Part shown: piece by piece, positions 32,347-42,848 of the stretch
Numbering within the stretch: the stretch's first letter is position 1
Layout of the letters: each line of letters begins with the position of its first letter
Origin: Halocaridina rubra
Lineage: Eukaryota; Arthropoda; Malacostraca; Decapoda; Atyidae
Direction of reading: 5' to 3'
NCBI GenBank assembly: GCA_037179515.1
Contig: JAXCGZ010003874.1
Location: 10,001 to 74,000, forward strand
DNA: 64,000 nucleotides
Program-made: the position numbers and the translations under genes
Notes under the pieces: generated by a model
The model's input: the letters and a program-made list of their open reading frames with translations, nothing else
Database searches by the model: none
What the model was told of the DNA's origin: nothing

Positions 32347-32525
32347 TGTTATGTATAACTTTTGTGTTGATTAATTTGTGCGCTTTGCATTGCGCTATTG
32401 TTTTGTTGTGTTTACTGAGGTAGAACCCGCCATGTCGGACATCTAAGTTTGAGTAATAAAACCTCCACTTTTCTCACGAATTTTAATGGCATTCTCCTCA
32501 CCCATCTTTCTCATAGCATGGAACA
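32347..32525 (+). repeat. 3' LTR (179 bp)
   Basis: Identical in ends and length to the 5' LTR, followed by GGGGT. The polypurine tract GTGGAGGGAGGAA abuts it at 32334-32346. Confidence 0.92.
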
Positions 32526-33000
32526 GGGGTCATTCTCTTCTACCCTCTATATATAGGACGGTGTTTTATATAAGTACATTAGTTGTACATCTCTTTCTTT
32601 TACCTTGTGCAACAAGGGTAATTTTGTGTCTTCATTCTACACAATTCTGCATTGGTTTCTACAGTGACTTGGAATTTGTTTCCTTTTCTTTTACCCTCTA
32701 CAATAAAGATTTCCCTCCCCACTATCAGATTCATCCATGTCATACTCCTTTGACATTGGAGGGTCAATATAATCAGGCCACAGTGACTCGGTGGAAGCGT
32801 GCGTGAATCAGGAGGCAAATGACGTGTTTGAGCCCTGCTCTGGGCATTAGGAAAGGCATCCAGTCATAGTCTTCTCCTCCAGCCTATTTGTGTCTACCCC
32901 TATTGTTTAGGGCTAATCTTAATGCATACAATGGGGGGGTCAGGATATTTCTTTACCCGTTACAGTGAGGATTTTTTTTATTTTACAGTAAGGGAATCAT
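32526..33000. repeat. continuation of the GGGGTCATTC minisatellite, with SINE
   Basis: GGGGTCATTCTCTTCTACCC, AGGGTAATTTTGTGTCTTCA and TACAATGGGGGGGTCAGG (near 32930) are further diverged units of the array interrupted by the Gypsy element. Confidence 0.55.
32778..32925 (+). repeat. tRNA-derived SINE (CATCCAGCCTTAATTCCCCAG family)
   Basis: CACAGTGACTCGGTGGAAGC head, GTTTGAGCCCTGCTC B-box-like part, core AGGAAAGGCATCCAGTCATA and GCCTATTTGTGTCTACCCCT, tail ATTGTTTAGGGCTAATC. Confidence 0.6.
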
Positions 33001-33637
33001 TTATATTATCAATGGCCATTGGTATCTTAATCCTAGTTGGCATACATGTCAATAAATCCTTTTGAAGGTCTTCTTTGATTACTCATACATAATTGTGATA
33101 TATATCTGCAGACAGGCCTGACTAATGTTTAGAGTGATAAATATCTTCTTTTCACCAACCCTCTACCTTGCCAAGATGCCTAATCAGCAATAGCCTTAAA
33201 TGTCAAGGTATAAGTTTTATTTTACCGCAGTCTAGCTTTGTATAGATTCAGTAAGAAGTATTTCATTACAAAAACTTTTAGTGCTTCCTTTATTTTCAGA
33301 TATAATAGGTGAACAATGTTCTGGTTGACAAAGTAGTAATTCCTTTTGATATAAGTAGCAGTGTAATGAGATATTTGAAGCTAATTTACTTTAACTAGTT
33401 TTTTTAAATAAAAAGAGTACTTTGATTTAATGATAACATTTTGTTGTACAACATGCACTATAATAATGGTAAGAAAAAACACGATCTGAAACGGCACTAA
33501 TATACTAAAAAATCGTTTTTTTTTTTATATGCTTGTGTTTACTCAATGTGCAAAGAATAACTTTCCTATTTTCGACAAGGATGAATGATATCTACTTGGG
33601 AGAAAAATGTTGTTCAAGGCACCATATTCACAATGTA
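33001..33637. other. unannotated AT-rich stretch
   Basis: No repeat, gene or RNA recognised. TA at 33636-33637 is the left copy of the target dinucleotide of the following element. Confidence 0.4.
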
Positions 33638-35232
33638 CAGTGTTGCCTCACTTATCGCGGTAGTTCGGTTCCGGGACCCGCCGCGAACCAGGAAAGCCGC
33701 GAAGTAGGATCCGCCTATATGTACATAGATATTTTAATATATTTTTACGTTTACACTGTATAAACCCTCCCTGCACTGTTAAAAAAACACCCTTTACATT
33801 ATAAATAACAGCAAGCAACGTAAATTTTTATGAAAGTGATAGATAAAATTACAGTGAATGAGGTGATAATGACGTGACACATATCATTTACAATTATTTT
33901 TTCGTTTACGTACTGTATAAACCCTCCCTGCACTGTTAAAAAAAACACCCTTAACATTATAGATAACAGCAAGCAACGTAAATTTTTATGAAAGTGATAG
34001 GAAAACTTACCGTGAATGTGATGATGACGTGACATACATACTCATTTACAATTATTTTTTCGTTTACGTACTGTATAAACCCTCCCTGCACTGTTGAAAA
34101 AACACCCTTTACATTATAAATAACAGCAAGCAACGTAAATTTTTATGAAAGTGATAGATAAAATTACGGTGAATGAGGTGATAATGACGTGACATACATA
34201 CTCATTTACAATTATTTTTTCGTTTACGTACTGTATAAACCCTCCCTGCATTGTTAAAAAAACACCCTTTACATTATAAATAACAGCAAGCAACGTAAAT
34301 TTTTATGAAAGTGATAGATAAAATTACGGTGAATGAGGTGATAATGACGTGACATACATACTCATTTACAATTATTTTTTTCGTTTACGTACTGTATAAA
34401 CCCTCCCTTCACTGTTAAAAAAACACCCTTTACATTATAAATAACAGCAAGCAACGTAAATTTTTATGAAAGTGATAGATAAAATTACAGTGAATGAGGT
34501 GATAATGACATGACATACATACTCATTTACAATTATTTTTTCGTTTACGTACTGTATAAACCCTCCCTGCACTGTTAAAGAAACACCCTTTACATTATAA
34601 ATAACAGCAAGCAATGTAAATTTTTATGAAAGTGATAGATAAAATTACGGTGAATGAGGTGATAATGACGTGACATACATACTCATTTACAATTATTTTT
34701 TCGTTTATGTACTGTATAAACCCTCCCTGCACTGTTAAAAAAACACCCTTTGCATTATAAATAACAGTAAGCAACGTAAATTTTTATGAAAGTGATAGAT
34801 AAAATTGCGGTGAATGAGGTGATAATGACGTGACACATACTCATTTACAATTATTTTTTCGTTTACGTACTGTATAAACCCTCCCTGCACTGTTAAAAAA
34901 AACACCCTTTACATTATAAATAACAGCAAGCAACGTAAATTTTTATGAATGTGATAAATAAAATTACCATGAATGAGGTGATGATGACGTGACACACATA
35001 CTCATTTACAATTATTTTTTCGTTTACGAACTGTATAAACCCTCCCTGCACTGTTAAAAAAACACCCTTTACATTATAAAAAACAGCACGCAACGTAAAT
35101 TTAAAAAAAAAATGAAAATACTGAAAATGTTTTTTTTCAATATTTTAATAATTTTGCGTATACCCATAAACTAAAATAATAATTTATCCAAAAAGAAACC
35201 GCGATAGAGTGAGAACGCGAGGGGTAACACTG
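33638..35232. mobile_element. pogo/Tigger-like MITE with satellite interior
   Basis: Left end CAGTGTTGCCTCACTTATCG-CGGTAGTTCGGTTCCGGGAC; right end, reverse complement, CAGTGTTACCCCTCGCGTTC with TCTATCGCGG. TA dinucleotides flank both sides (33636-33637, 35233-35234), as for Tc1/mariner/pogo insertions. The interior between short unique arms is filled by nine tandem units (33754-35103). No transposase. The same ends flank 53875-55118, so this is a family. Confidence 0.78.
33754..35103. repeat. tandem array, nine units of about 160 bp
   Basis: ACTGTATAAACCCTCCCTGC starts units at 33754, 33912, 34070, 34230, 34391, 34551, 34711, 34869 and 35030 (spacing 158-161). Each continues with ACACCCTTTACATTATAAAT, AACAGCAAGCAACGTAAATT, GTGATAGATAAAATTAC and GAGGTGATAATGACGTGACA. 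Copies differ by only a few bases, so the expansion is recent compared with the host element. It is not CRISPR: no spacers. Confidence 0.93.
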
Positions 35233-35640
35233 TATACATTTTTAACTGTCCTTAGCGTTTTCCAGTAAAGTAATGTTTCTTCCAGATATATTCTTCTGGA
35301 TTGAGCTTATGTTGTTGAACAGCTATATATGGCTCATGTTTTCATGGAAACTGGAAGATTAATTTTGACAAAGATGATGAACATTGCTGCTTGAAAAGTC
35401 CAAGTGTTTGTACAAGGTTATTCCGCTCGGAAATACTTAAAAAATGAAAGCTGTAGGTATGTTATTCACTTTAGTCTTACTTGAAATACAAGACTATATT
35501 GTTATATGTAATTTTTTAGCAAAAATACTCTTCCTTTGTTTAGTATGTTTGATGTTATATAGGTATTGTTTTAATATGTATTGTGCCTAAAATGTCATTA
35601 TGAAAACATTGTAAGTACAATATTTATTACTACTATAATC
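35233..35640. other. unannotated stretch
   Basis: AT-rich, with no feature recognised. Confidence 0.4.
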
Positions 35641-35763
35641 AAATAAGCATATTACCAAATGTGAAAACATGAATAATTTCTACCCCGACTGGGACTTGAA
35701 GTTGATAGCGCCTTGACATAGTAATTATGTGTCCTAGGTTCAAGTCCCGGTTGGGGTAAAAAT
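35641..35763. repeat. fold-back SINE copy
   Basis: CTACCCCGACTGGGACTTGA at about 35681 is mirrored by TCAAGTCCCGGTTGGGGTA at about 35739-35758, with GTTGATAGCGCCTTGACATA between. The tail word CAAATGTGAAAACATGAAT on the left is the antisense end of the SINE at 2620-2745. So an antisense end is joined to a sense head, giving an inverted repeat of about 20 bases. Confidence 0.6.
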
Positions 35764-35935
35764 TATTACTACTGTAGCTCAGCTTTAATCCTGTTACCCT
35801 ATCAGTAATCGTTTCCAGTAAGCAAGCTGAAGAAAAGTCTGAACATATGTAATAATATTATTACAGAGCTCTATTAGTATATTAAGTAGGTAACTGTGTA
35901 CTGTATTTATATTTCACCTGAAAGAGATTAAGTAG

Positions 35936-36154
35936 ATGAAGGGGTTTTTTTATACTTTTGGAATTTATGATACAGTCAAGATTTATTTACTCTTTGTATT
36001 TGCAGTGTGGCCTGATATTAAGCATAGTAATAAAATCCAGAAAATTAACTTTTGTGGAGGCAACGGTCGGATTACCATATTCTTATGTGAAGGAGAATTC
36101 TTCCTATTCGAGGGACAGATAAACAAGGGAAAGGAACAACTGCCCCCAAGATGA
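35936..36154 (+). other. small open frame of unknown nature
   Basis: 72 codons. A pyrimidine tract and AG (TTACTCTTTGTATTTGCAG) fall inside the frame, and the part after it (VWPDIKHSNKIQKINFCGG then EGEFFLFEGQINKGKEQLPP) has no low-complexity character. It could be a stray exon or chance. No domain was recognised. Confidence 0.15.
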
Positions 36155-36517
36155 ACAGAGGATTCCTTGAACATGTAAGAATAAAGTGTGAAGTTTGTGA
36201 CTGGAATGTTTCACCATAGACTAATATTTTGCACAATTTTGCAAGCTGTAATCATTCCCTACAGACATGAGTGAGATGATCGCAGTCTTTCAGCAATAAA
36301 TGAAACTCATGGTAGAAAGATTGCTAATTCTTTGTTCCCCTTTTTATTTTAGTTACCTCATGTTGCATTGCAAGAAATATGTGGTTACTTCTATAGATGT
36401 CTTTTCCTATAGCAAGAAAAATGGGTTCTTGTGTTGCAGGTATGGCTGCCATTTTAGCTTAAACAAGATATGACCTTTTGATTATTTTTTTCTAAAGTTT
36501 TATGTGTCATTCTTAGT

Positions 36518-36655
36518 CCCCAGTATGGGGGTTGTCACAGATAGAATGGAGCTGGGGAATTAAATCTGGATGCCCTTCATGATGTCCCCCGTGGGCTCGA
36601 TCGTAGGTCAGTCACCTCTGAAGTCGAGCATTGTAACCACTACTCACATTACACT
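36518..36655 (-). repeat. tRNA-derived SINE, minus strand
   Basis: GGAGCTGGGGAATTAAATCT-GGATGCCC and GGGCTCGATCGTAGGTCAGT are the antisense of the family core and B box. Bases 36155-36517 hold nothing recognised. Confidence 0.6.
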
Positions 36656-37690
36656 TTCTTTTACCGCTAGTATATAAAAGTGTTTCTCCTAGTTGCCTAA
36701 TTTAAATTTGTCCCACTTCTCTGATGATTCATTATTTTTCATCATGCATCACTTTGAACGTCCCTGACGTCAGTGGACCTGTTGACTTTCTGGGAAGCAA
36801 AGCCTTTACTTCATGTAGTCGGCATCACCTTATTTATTACATTACATGTTTCATATGTTATATGGTATCTTGAATTCATAACGATGAGACCAGCAGAATT
36901 TATCATTCATATTTTCTTTATGAAATCTAGTGTACCAATTAAAGGTACTTGAAAAGAATGTAATATATCTCATATCCCTTTATTATATTCCAAGTTACAA
37001 TTAATTTCTTCTTGTCACTTCTTGTTGTTGTTGTTTTGGTTTTACGTCACGAACTCCCTTTTCAACTAAGGGCTAGGATGGTATGGGATAGGCTGTGTTT
37101 AATCCATAACTTCCTATTATCCAGACATAGCAGATAGGTTCCACCTTCAGTGGTATAATTGTAGGTGAAATTATGAATTTTAAAGTAAAGGCAATAAGTG
37201 TGCTGTTACATGTTTGCATGATACTGAATGTAATACCCCCTAATTTTGTGAAGAAAATGATAACATAAATAATAATTTAAAAAATACCTCTTCAGTACTA
37301 GCCATAATATTTTCTTGTTTGCAGTTAAGGGTATAGATCTCTTACTTACCAATGTCATTGATATTTTGGATATAAAAGTGCTAGACCTCTTAGTACTTCC
37401 TCCGGTTCTACATAACTCACTTGAAAATCCATATTCACCAACCCATCTTGCCCTTTCACTCTTTGCCCAAGTTGATCCATTATCCTTTAGATAAATACCT
37501 TATTACAAACCGTCTTATTCTCCAGGAAGTCCTCTGTAATGCTATTTAATCAACTGCCATTTTGTACAACTAGGTAACTTGGACCTTGAGTGGCATTGTT
37601 TTAATCTTTGGAACTCCAAATCTGAAGAGGAGGCAACGAACTCTGAATAGGAATGGCAGGGAAGCCAAACTGCCATAATGAATCCCTGCC
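36656..37690. other. mostly unannotated, with a SINE fragment
   Basis: The piece TTTTACGTCACGAACTCCCT-TTTCAACTAAGGGCTAGG at about 37040-37078 is the tail of the SINE type found whole at 59785-59998. The rest is AT-rich without recognised features. Confidence 0.45.
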
Positions 37691-38415
37691 CTCTCACAGG
37701 ACACAAGAACCAGGGGAACTTTGATCATGTGGGGAAACATCAAACACAAACTGACACCAAGACTTAATGCACTTAAGTCACCTGCACTTATAACATTTAG
37801 ATTCAACAAAGAAAGCATTAAAAGATTGTACAAGCAATATATGCATTCAGTGATAGAATGTGCCAGCCCTGCCTGGGTTTTTAACATCACTAAAACACTA
37901 CAGACTATACAAAACAAGTACTAAAATTGATCATAGACTGTATTGCTACTACATCAACAGACCACTTATACCAAGAAACCAAAGTCCTCAAAGTCAAGGA
38001 TCGAACACCATCTGTACTGTACATGAAAAGCATGCAAGTACTCGCCGCTGCCTCCACAAACCTACTTTACCTGCTACACAACATGGCAAAATGTCCACAC
38101 ACACCAAGGATCATGTAAACAAAACAAAACACATGATATCACACAATTACTATCACCTCTTCCCCCACGCCCATCCCAAACCAGACTCCTCAATTATATC
38201 CATACCCAAATAAATCGCCATTCCATCCAGTAACTCGCTGATAGCATACAGCTGCATGCACAACCTCCTGACATCCATTCTTCCAAATCCTCCCTTTTCA
38301 GTGAAGACAGAGTCTTTCAGGCCAGGCTGCGATATGGGGACTGGCCAGCCCTTCTGAGCTATTAGAAGAGGCTGGACAACTCCATCAATGATGCCTGTCC
38401 AGGACTTCTGTTAGT
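37691..38415 (+). mobile_element. non-LTR retrotransposon C-terminal RT fragment
   Basis: The plus strand reads HKLTPRLNALKSPALITFRF, KESIKRLYKQYMHSVIECAS and PAWVFNITKTLQTIQNK. It continues after a shift as IATTSTDHLYQETKVLKVKD, ATCTNLLYL-like text and HNMAKCPHTPRIM, with further shifted text to about 38410. The 'YKQYxxSVIExASPAWxxNIxKTxLxxLQTIQNKxLR' pattern and 'TPTDHLHQETKVLPVKDH' style belong to the thumb and C-terminal region of a Jockey/R1-group LINE. At least three shifts. RT catalytic motifs lie upstream and are lost. Confidence 0.65.
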
Positions 38416-38464
38416 GGCAAATTTTAATTCTACTGTAATTGTCTTCATCCCTAGGGGGGACAGA

Positions 38465-38625
38465 CTATGATAGCTCAGTAGTTAGAGCTCTCGACTCAGG
38501 AGGTTACAGACCTGCGATCAAGTCCCTTGCCGGGCATTAGGAGGGGCATCCAGCCTTAATTCTCTAGCTCGAATCTGTGTCCACTTCCAAAATGAGAATT
38601 AATAGTGATGCTGAAAATGTTAAAC
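38465..38625 (+). repeat. tRNA-derived SINE (CATCCAGCCTTAATTCCCCAG family)
   Basis: ATGATAGCTCAGTAGTTAGA is a good A box region and GCGATCAAGTCCCTTG a B box. Core GAGGGGCATCCAGCCTTAAT, tail AAAATGAGAATTAATAGTGA. This copy has the most tRNA-like head of the family. Confidence 0.72.
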
Positions 38626-39283
38626 AGACATTTGTATTAATCCTGTGGGCAGTTGGGCACAACAGGAGACTATTGAGATAATTAGAGAGTTTTTAAGATT
38701 AATAATAAACAATTTGTTATTGAAGCCACCAGGAAAGAGAAATAAATCAGAATTTGTAGACACTGTATTCTATATGTAGTAAAGTAATGATTTAATCTGG
38801 AAAGGTAGAGGTGTTACCTATTTTAAGCAGACGTGTTCCTGAGAGTTGGCAAGAGTACCACCTCTGTGTTCCCCTCGTATCTTAATAGTCGACTAAAGGG
38901 GGTGGCATGTGGGTACTGGGAATGCATTCCTTTTTATTTTCCTCAAAAAATTCAAAAATTTTTGCTTTAACTCAGCCATTTCTTTATAAGGGGGATTATG
39001 GCTTTTGTATATTGACAATTGTTCCTTGTAGCTACGACTATTGTTTTATGGAACATGAAATTTTCATTTATTAAATATTGAAAAAGCTATAAAATTCTAA
39101 GTCCAAGTTTAGTTAAAGGTCATAGTCATCCTCGTTGCTCTCCGTTAAAAGACTTAACTGATTCAAGAAGCGTCTGCATTTTAAGTCACCCACAACAGCA
39201 TGGCCTTGAAACTCCACTTATACGAAGATTCACAGTGACCTGAAACAATTCAAGCTTTTGTTAAAAATTAAATTCAGATGTAT

Positions 39284-39289
<6 letters not shown>
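38626..39289. other. unannotated stretch
   Basis: No gene, RNA or repeat recognised. Confidence 0.4.
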
Positions 39290-39373
<84 letters not shown>

Positions 39374-39410
39374 TATATATAAAATATATATATATAAAAT
39401 ATATATATAT

Positions 39411-39491
<81 letters not shown>
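39290..39491. repeat. (TA)n array with four TAAAATATATATA units
   Basis: Long TA run. Between 39363 and 39417 the run is broken four times by AAA at 13-14-base spacing. This may be a higher-order unit within the microsatellite. Confidence 0.93.
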
Positions 39492-39495
<4 letters not shown>

Positions 39496-39658
39496 AGGAA
39501 GCCCATCAGTGAAACAAAACTTATAAAACAATGCTATATTTCGGATCCTAACTGGATCCCTTCTCAAGCACAGTTGTGCTTGAGAAGGGATCCAATTAGG
39601 ATCCGAAATATAGCATTGTTTTATAAGTTTTGGTTCACTGATGGGCTTCCTTACTATT
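39492..39658. repeat. near-perfect palindrome, about 82-bp arms
   Basis: TAGTAAGGAAGCCCATCAGT (left) is mirrored by ACTGATGGGCTTCCTTACTA (right). The centre is TCAAGCACAGTTGTGCTTGA with no spacer. Only a few mismatches are seen over the arms (CAAAACTTATA against TATAAGTTTTG). It is flanked by TA arrays on both sides. The arm words GATCCGAAATATAGC and TTCTCAAGCACA resemble ends of dispersed elements, perhaps Penelope-like (inference). Confidence 0.88.
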
Positions 39659-39683
39659 TAGTGCTGTATGCTAACAGTTCGTA

Positions 39684-39788
<105 letters not shown>

Positions 39789-40299
39789 TTTTTTTTTTTG
39801 GGGGGAGTCTTTGTATAGTGATGTACTTATTGTTCCTCAGCTTTTCTTTTTAATACTTTCAATGTTCGATATAACCTCTTTGGACTTAATGGAAGGTGTT
39901 TCTAAGGGGCCTTACGTTGTTGTTCCCCAAGCTACCCCTAACCCCTCAGGAAGGCCATTGCCAATCCTAGGCTCTCTCGCACAGCTGTTGGGAAGTGTAT
40001 ATTGTTTTGTTGCCGTATGTGGTCATGAGCAGCACAGTCTTCCATAATGTCTTTGACTGTATGAGGTAATATGTTACGTCCTGGACAGGCCAGAGATAGT
40101 ATGCGTTGTGCTGTTGGTGTATTTGGTTTTAAACTGTGCAGTTTCATGTAATGTGTTTGTTTGTACAAGGTGATGTGTTACATAATGTAGAGGCATCAGT
40201 GATAGAGTAGAATTTTGTGTCACAGTCACGTTGCTGCAACTTCATGGCAAAAGTAGTGGAAAAATGAATACCGATGGGGCGAATTTTTTTTTTTTTTTT

Positions 40300-40440
40300 T
40301 TTTCTATTAATCCCCATTCGAATGGGGGTGGAGTTTGACAGGTGGGAGCTGAGGAATTAAGACTGGATGCCCTTCCTAGTGCCCTGTGATGGGTTCAGAC
40401 ACGAGTTTGTCACTTCCTTAGACGAATAGTCAAACCAATG
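40300..40440 (-). repeat. tRNA-derived SINE, minus strand
   Basis: ATCCCCATTCGAATGGGGGT (palindromic tail), GGAGCTGAGGAATTAAGACT, GGATGCCCTTCCTAGTGCCC and a degenerate antisense B box. Same family as 4434-4585. The run before it is 19 T. Confidence 0.65.
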
Positions 40441-40483
40441 CATAACTGGGGTCCTCTAAATATTTGCAGCTTAGTGTGTTGCT

Positions 40484-40590
40484 ATCAAACCCCATTCAGA
40501 TAGGGATTGACACACAGGTTGGAGCTGGGGAATTAAGGCTGGATGACTTAAGGCTCGAACGTGGGTTTGTCACTTCCTGAGTTGTGTCTG
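40484..40590 (-). repeat. tRNA-derived SINE, minus strand, truncated
   Basis: CCCCATTCAGATAGGGATTG, GGAGCTGGGGAATTAAGGCT-GGATG and GCTCGAACGTGGGTTTGTCA. A second antisense copy right next to the previous one, so possibly a tandem insertion. Confidence 0.62.
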
Positions 40591-41289
40591 ACCATATATA
40601 TATTTCCTTGAATAATTTGTGTTTTAAACAGAAGCACTTTTGATCATTAAAGACAATTTTTATCAGTACCTATAAGTACAAATTGTTAAAAGATATTTAT
40701 TTAATAGAGTTTCACTCACACTTCAGTGGACAATGGCTTTCTCCATTATAAAGTGACATTGTTTCTTAATTTTTTATTGACTATTAACCTTTGTAGACAA
40801 TTCCATCTAGTGTAGAATGACAGTTATATATAGTGCTATATTTTTTGTTTTATTTTTCTACAAGAGACGCGTTATACGCAATATATCCATGGTGTAATAG
40901 TAGTCATTGTATGACAAAGCTCCAGAATTTGTCTGTTGTTATTTTAAATTAGAACAAGATCACTGTAAATCCCAAAAAGTTAAATGTACACTTGACATTT
41001 TGTGTTCAGGGTACATAGATGAATTGATTTCTATTGTGTGGGGTAACAAAAAGATATTGCTTCGTGATTTTTTTCAGCTGCCTTAAAAGACTGTATTTAC
41101 TTTTAGTCTCCTATTCTTTGGAGAATCACTAAAATTGAATTTTATGCATTTGTTACTTTTGTTTTGGATTTAATGTGGTAGAATTTGTCTATTGCATGTC
41201 TCATTATTTTATTGAATTGTATTTTCCATATATTTTATTTGTTACTTTGCATACTTTTATATGTAGATATTTTAGTGGGGTTAAATATT
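40591..41289. other. unannotated AT-rich stretch
   Basis: No gene or repeat recognised. Confidence 0.4.
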
Positions 41290-41299
41290 TCACTTTTCA

Positions 41300-42110
41300 G
41301 GATGTAATTATAGTATTTGAAGATGGACTTCCAACTGAAGCAGTTACAACAGCAGTGACCAGAAGCAAGGTAGAGCGGGCAGTAAGGAAAATGAAAAATG
41401 GAAAGGCAGCAGGACCTGATAAGATACCAGTGGAGGTATGGAAGAGTCTTGGAGAGGAAGGCATAGATATCTTGTAGGACTAAATGCAAAAGATCTTTAG
41501 TCAGGAAAAGATGCCAGAGGAGTGGAGAGGAAGCCTAATCATCCCAACTATAAAGGGAAGGGAGACATGCAGGAGTGTGGAAACTATGGAGGTATAAAGT
41601 TGTTAAGTCATACTATGAAGATATGGGAGAAAGTCATAGAGAGGAAACGACAATTAGGGATGAATAGTTTGGCTTCATGCCTGGAAGAGGGACAGTGGAT
41701 GCCATATTTGCCTTGAGACAAATGATGGAAAAGCTTAGGGAGAAACAGAAAGGACTGCATATGGTCTTTATTGACCTGGAAAAGGCATATGATCAAGTAC
41801 CACATCAAGAGGTGTGGAGGTGTATTAGAGAAAAGAGTCCCCCCGAGAAATATGTAAGAATCATCGAAGATATGTATGAGAGGGCAGAGGCAAATGTTAA
41901 AGAGCAGTGTGGGTTTGACAAAAAGGCTCTCAGTAAATGTTGGTCTGCATCAAGGGTTTGCTTTGAGTCCATATCTATTTGATTTGGTCTTGGATGTAGT
42001 AACCCAGGGTATTAGAGATCAGTCACCATGGTGTATGCTCTTTGTAGATGACATTGTACTGTGTAGCAACAGACGAGAGGTAGTGGAGAAGAGTGATGGA
42101 GGATAGAGGA
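41300..42110 (+). pseudogene. RTE-type reverse transcriptase, broken
   Basis: The RT would copy element RNA at the target. TAVTRSKVERAVRKMKNGKA and AGPDKIPVEVWKSLGEE open the domain (to 41477). A shifted frame gives the NYKGKGDMQECGNYGGIKLL motif. MPGRGTVDAIFALRQMMEKL then HMVFIDLEKAYDQVPHQEVW (motif A Asp kept) lie at 41677-41820, ending in motif B-like HQGFALSPYLFDLVLDVVTQ in another frame. CMLFVDDIVLCSNRREVVEK is motif C (FVDD). The catalytic residues are kept but frameshifts prevent expression. Confidence 0.75.
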
Positions 42111-42471
42111 CTAAGAATCAGCAGGAAGAAGACAGAGTACTTGAGGTTGAGAGATGATGAGAATGGGGAGGTCAAGTTGCAGGGGGAGGTGTTAAAAAGT
42201 TCAAGTATTTGGGATCAACAGTAGCAGAGGATGGTGACCTAGAGTCAGAAATAACCCACAGAATACAATAATAATAATAATAATAAGACTTTATTTCCAA
42301 CGTACATTGGGTATTCAAATAAGATGCATATATATGGAAGAAAGTGTCTGGGGTGCTGTGCAACAGGAGAATAGGGATTAAGTTGAGGGGTAAAGTGCAT
42401 TAGACAGTTGTAAGACCTGCGATGATGTATGAAACAGAGAATGGGCAATAAAGAAGACACAAGAGAAAAAA

Positions 42472-42816
42472 ATGGATGTGGCAGAGATGAAGATGTTGAG
42501 ATGGATGTGTGGGGTGACAAGAAGCGATAAGATCAGAAACAAGGTAATTAGAGGTACATCAAAAGTTAGAGAAATAGTAGATAAGATACAAGAAAGTAGA
42601 CTAAGATGGTATGGTCATGTCGTTAGGAGGGATGAACAGTATGTTGGGAGGAGGGTGATGGAAATGGATATACAGGGTAGGAGAGGGAGGGGGAGACCAA
42701 AGTGTAGGTGGATGGATTGTATCAGTGACGACCTGAGGTCTAAAGGTTTGTTGGGTGATGAGGTATGGGACAGGAACATATGGAGAACACTGGCCAGAAA
42801 CATCGACCCCACATAA
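42472..42816 (+). pseudogene. RTE-type C-terminal domain
   Basis: 114 codons, open from ATG to TAA. MKMLRWMCGVTRSDKIRNKV, DKIQESRLRWYGHVVRRDEQ, RRGRGRPKCRWMDCISDDLR, then a tail NIWRTLARNIDPT. These are the C-terminal signatures of RTE-like ORF2 proteins. The frame is intact because this piece is short. It could be mistaken for a gene, but its family identity and its position behind a broken RT argue against that. Confidence 0.75.
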
Positions 42817-42848
42817 AAGTGGGAAAAGATGTAGACAAAGAAGAAGAT

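Larger units (their letters stand above)
27476..32525 (+). mobile_element. Gypsy LTR retrotransposon, mag-like, full length
   Basis: Two 179-bp LTRs (27476-27654, 32347-32525) begin TGTTATGTATAAC, end ATGGAACA and differ at about six positions. GGGGT flanks the element on both sides (27471-27475, 32526-32530), a five-base target duplication. Inside are a primer-binding-site candidate, a gag-pol coding frame of about 4 kb and a polypurine tract (GTGGAGGGAGGAA, 32334-32346). Domain order gag-protease-RT-RNase H-integrase, with integrase last, identifies Gypsy/Metaviridae. Short LTRs, a single gag-pol frame and the IN style suggest the mag group (inference). There is no env-like frame. Four stop codons interrupt the frame, with no frameshift seen. 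Confidence 0.92.
41290..42848 (+). mobile_element. RTE-type non-LTR retrotransposon, 5' truncated
   Basis: The plus strand carries the RT and C-terminal domain but no endonuclease. The reading frame is split into at least six pieces by shifts (near 41480, 41570, 41690, 41980 and 42110). An (AAT)n microsatellite (42266-42287) and about 180 bases of unrelated-looking DNA interrupt it before the C-terminal piece. It ends with AAAAGATGTAGACAAAGAAG, a purine-rich tail. It belongs to a different subfamily from the minus-strand copy at 23318-26480. Confidence 0.75.

Noticed and set aside
27476..32525. Endogenous retrovirus with envelope
   Set aside because: After integrase only a short tail and the polypurine tract precede the LTR; no env-like frame.
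33754..35103. Possible CRISPR array
   Set aside because: The units are 160 bp and directly tandem with no unique spacers; the setting is eukaryotic and inside a MITE.
39492..39658. Active hammerhead ribozyme
   Set aside because: A GAAA-containing word and a possible stem are present, but the CTGANGA core is not intact in either arm.
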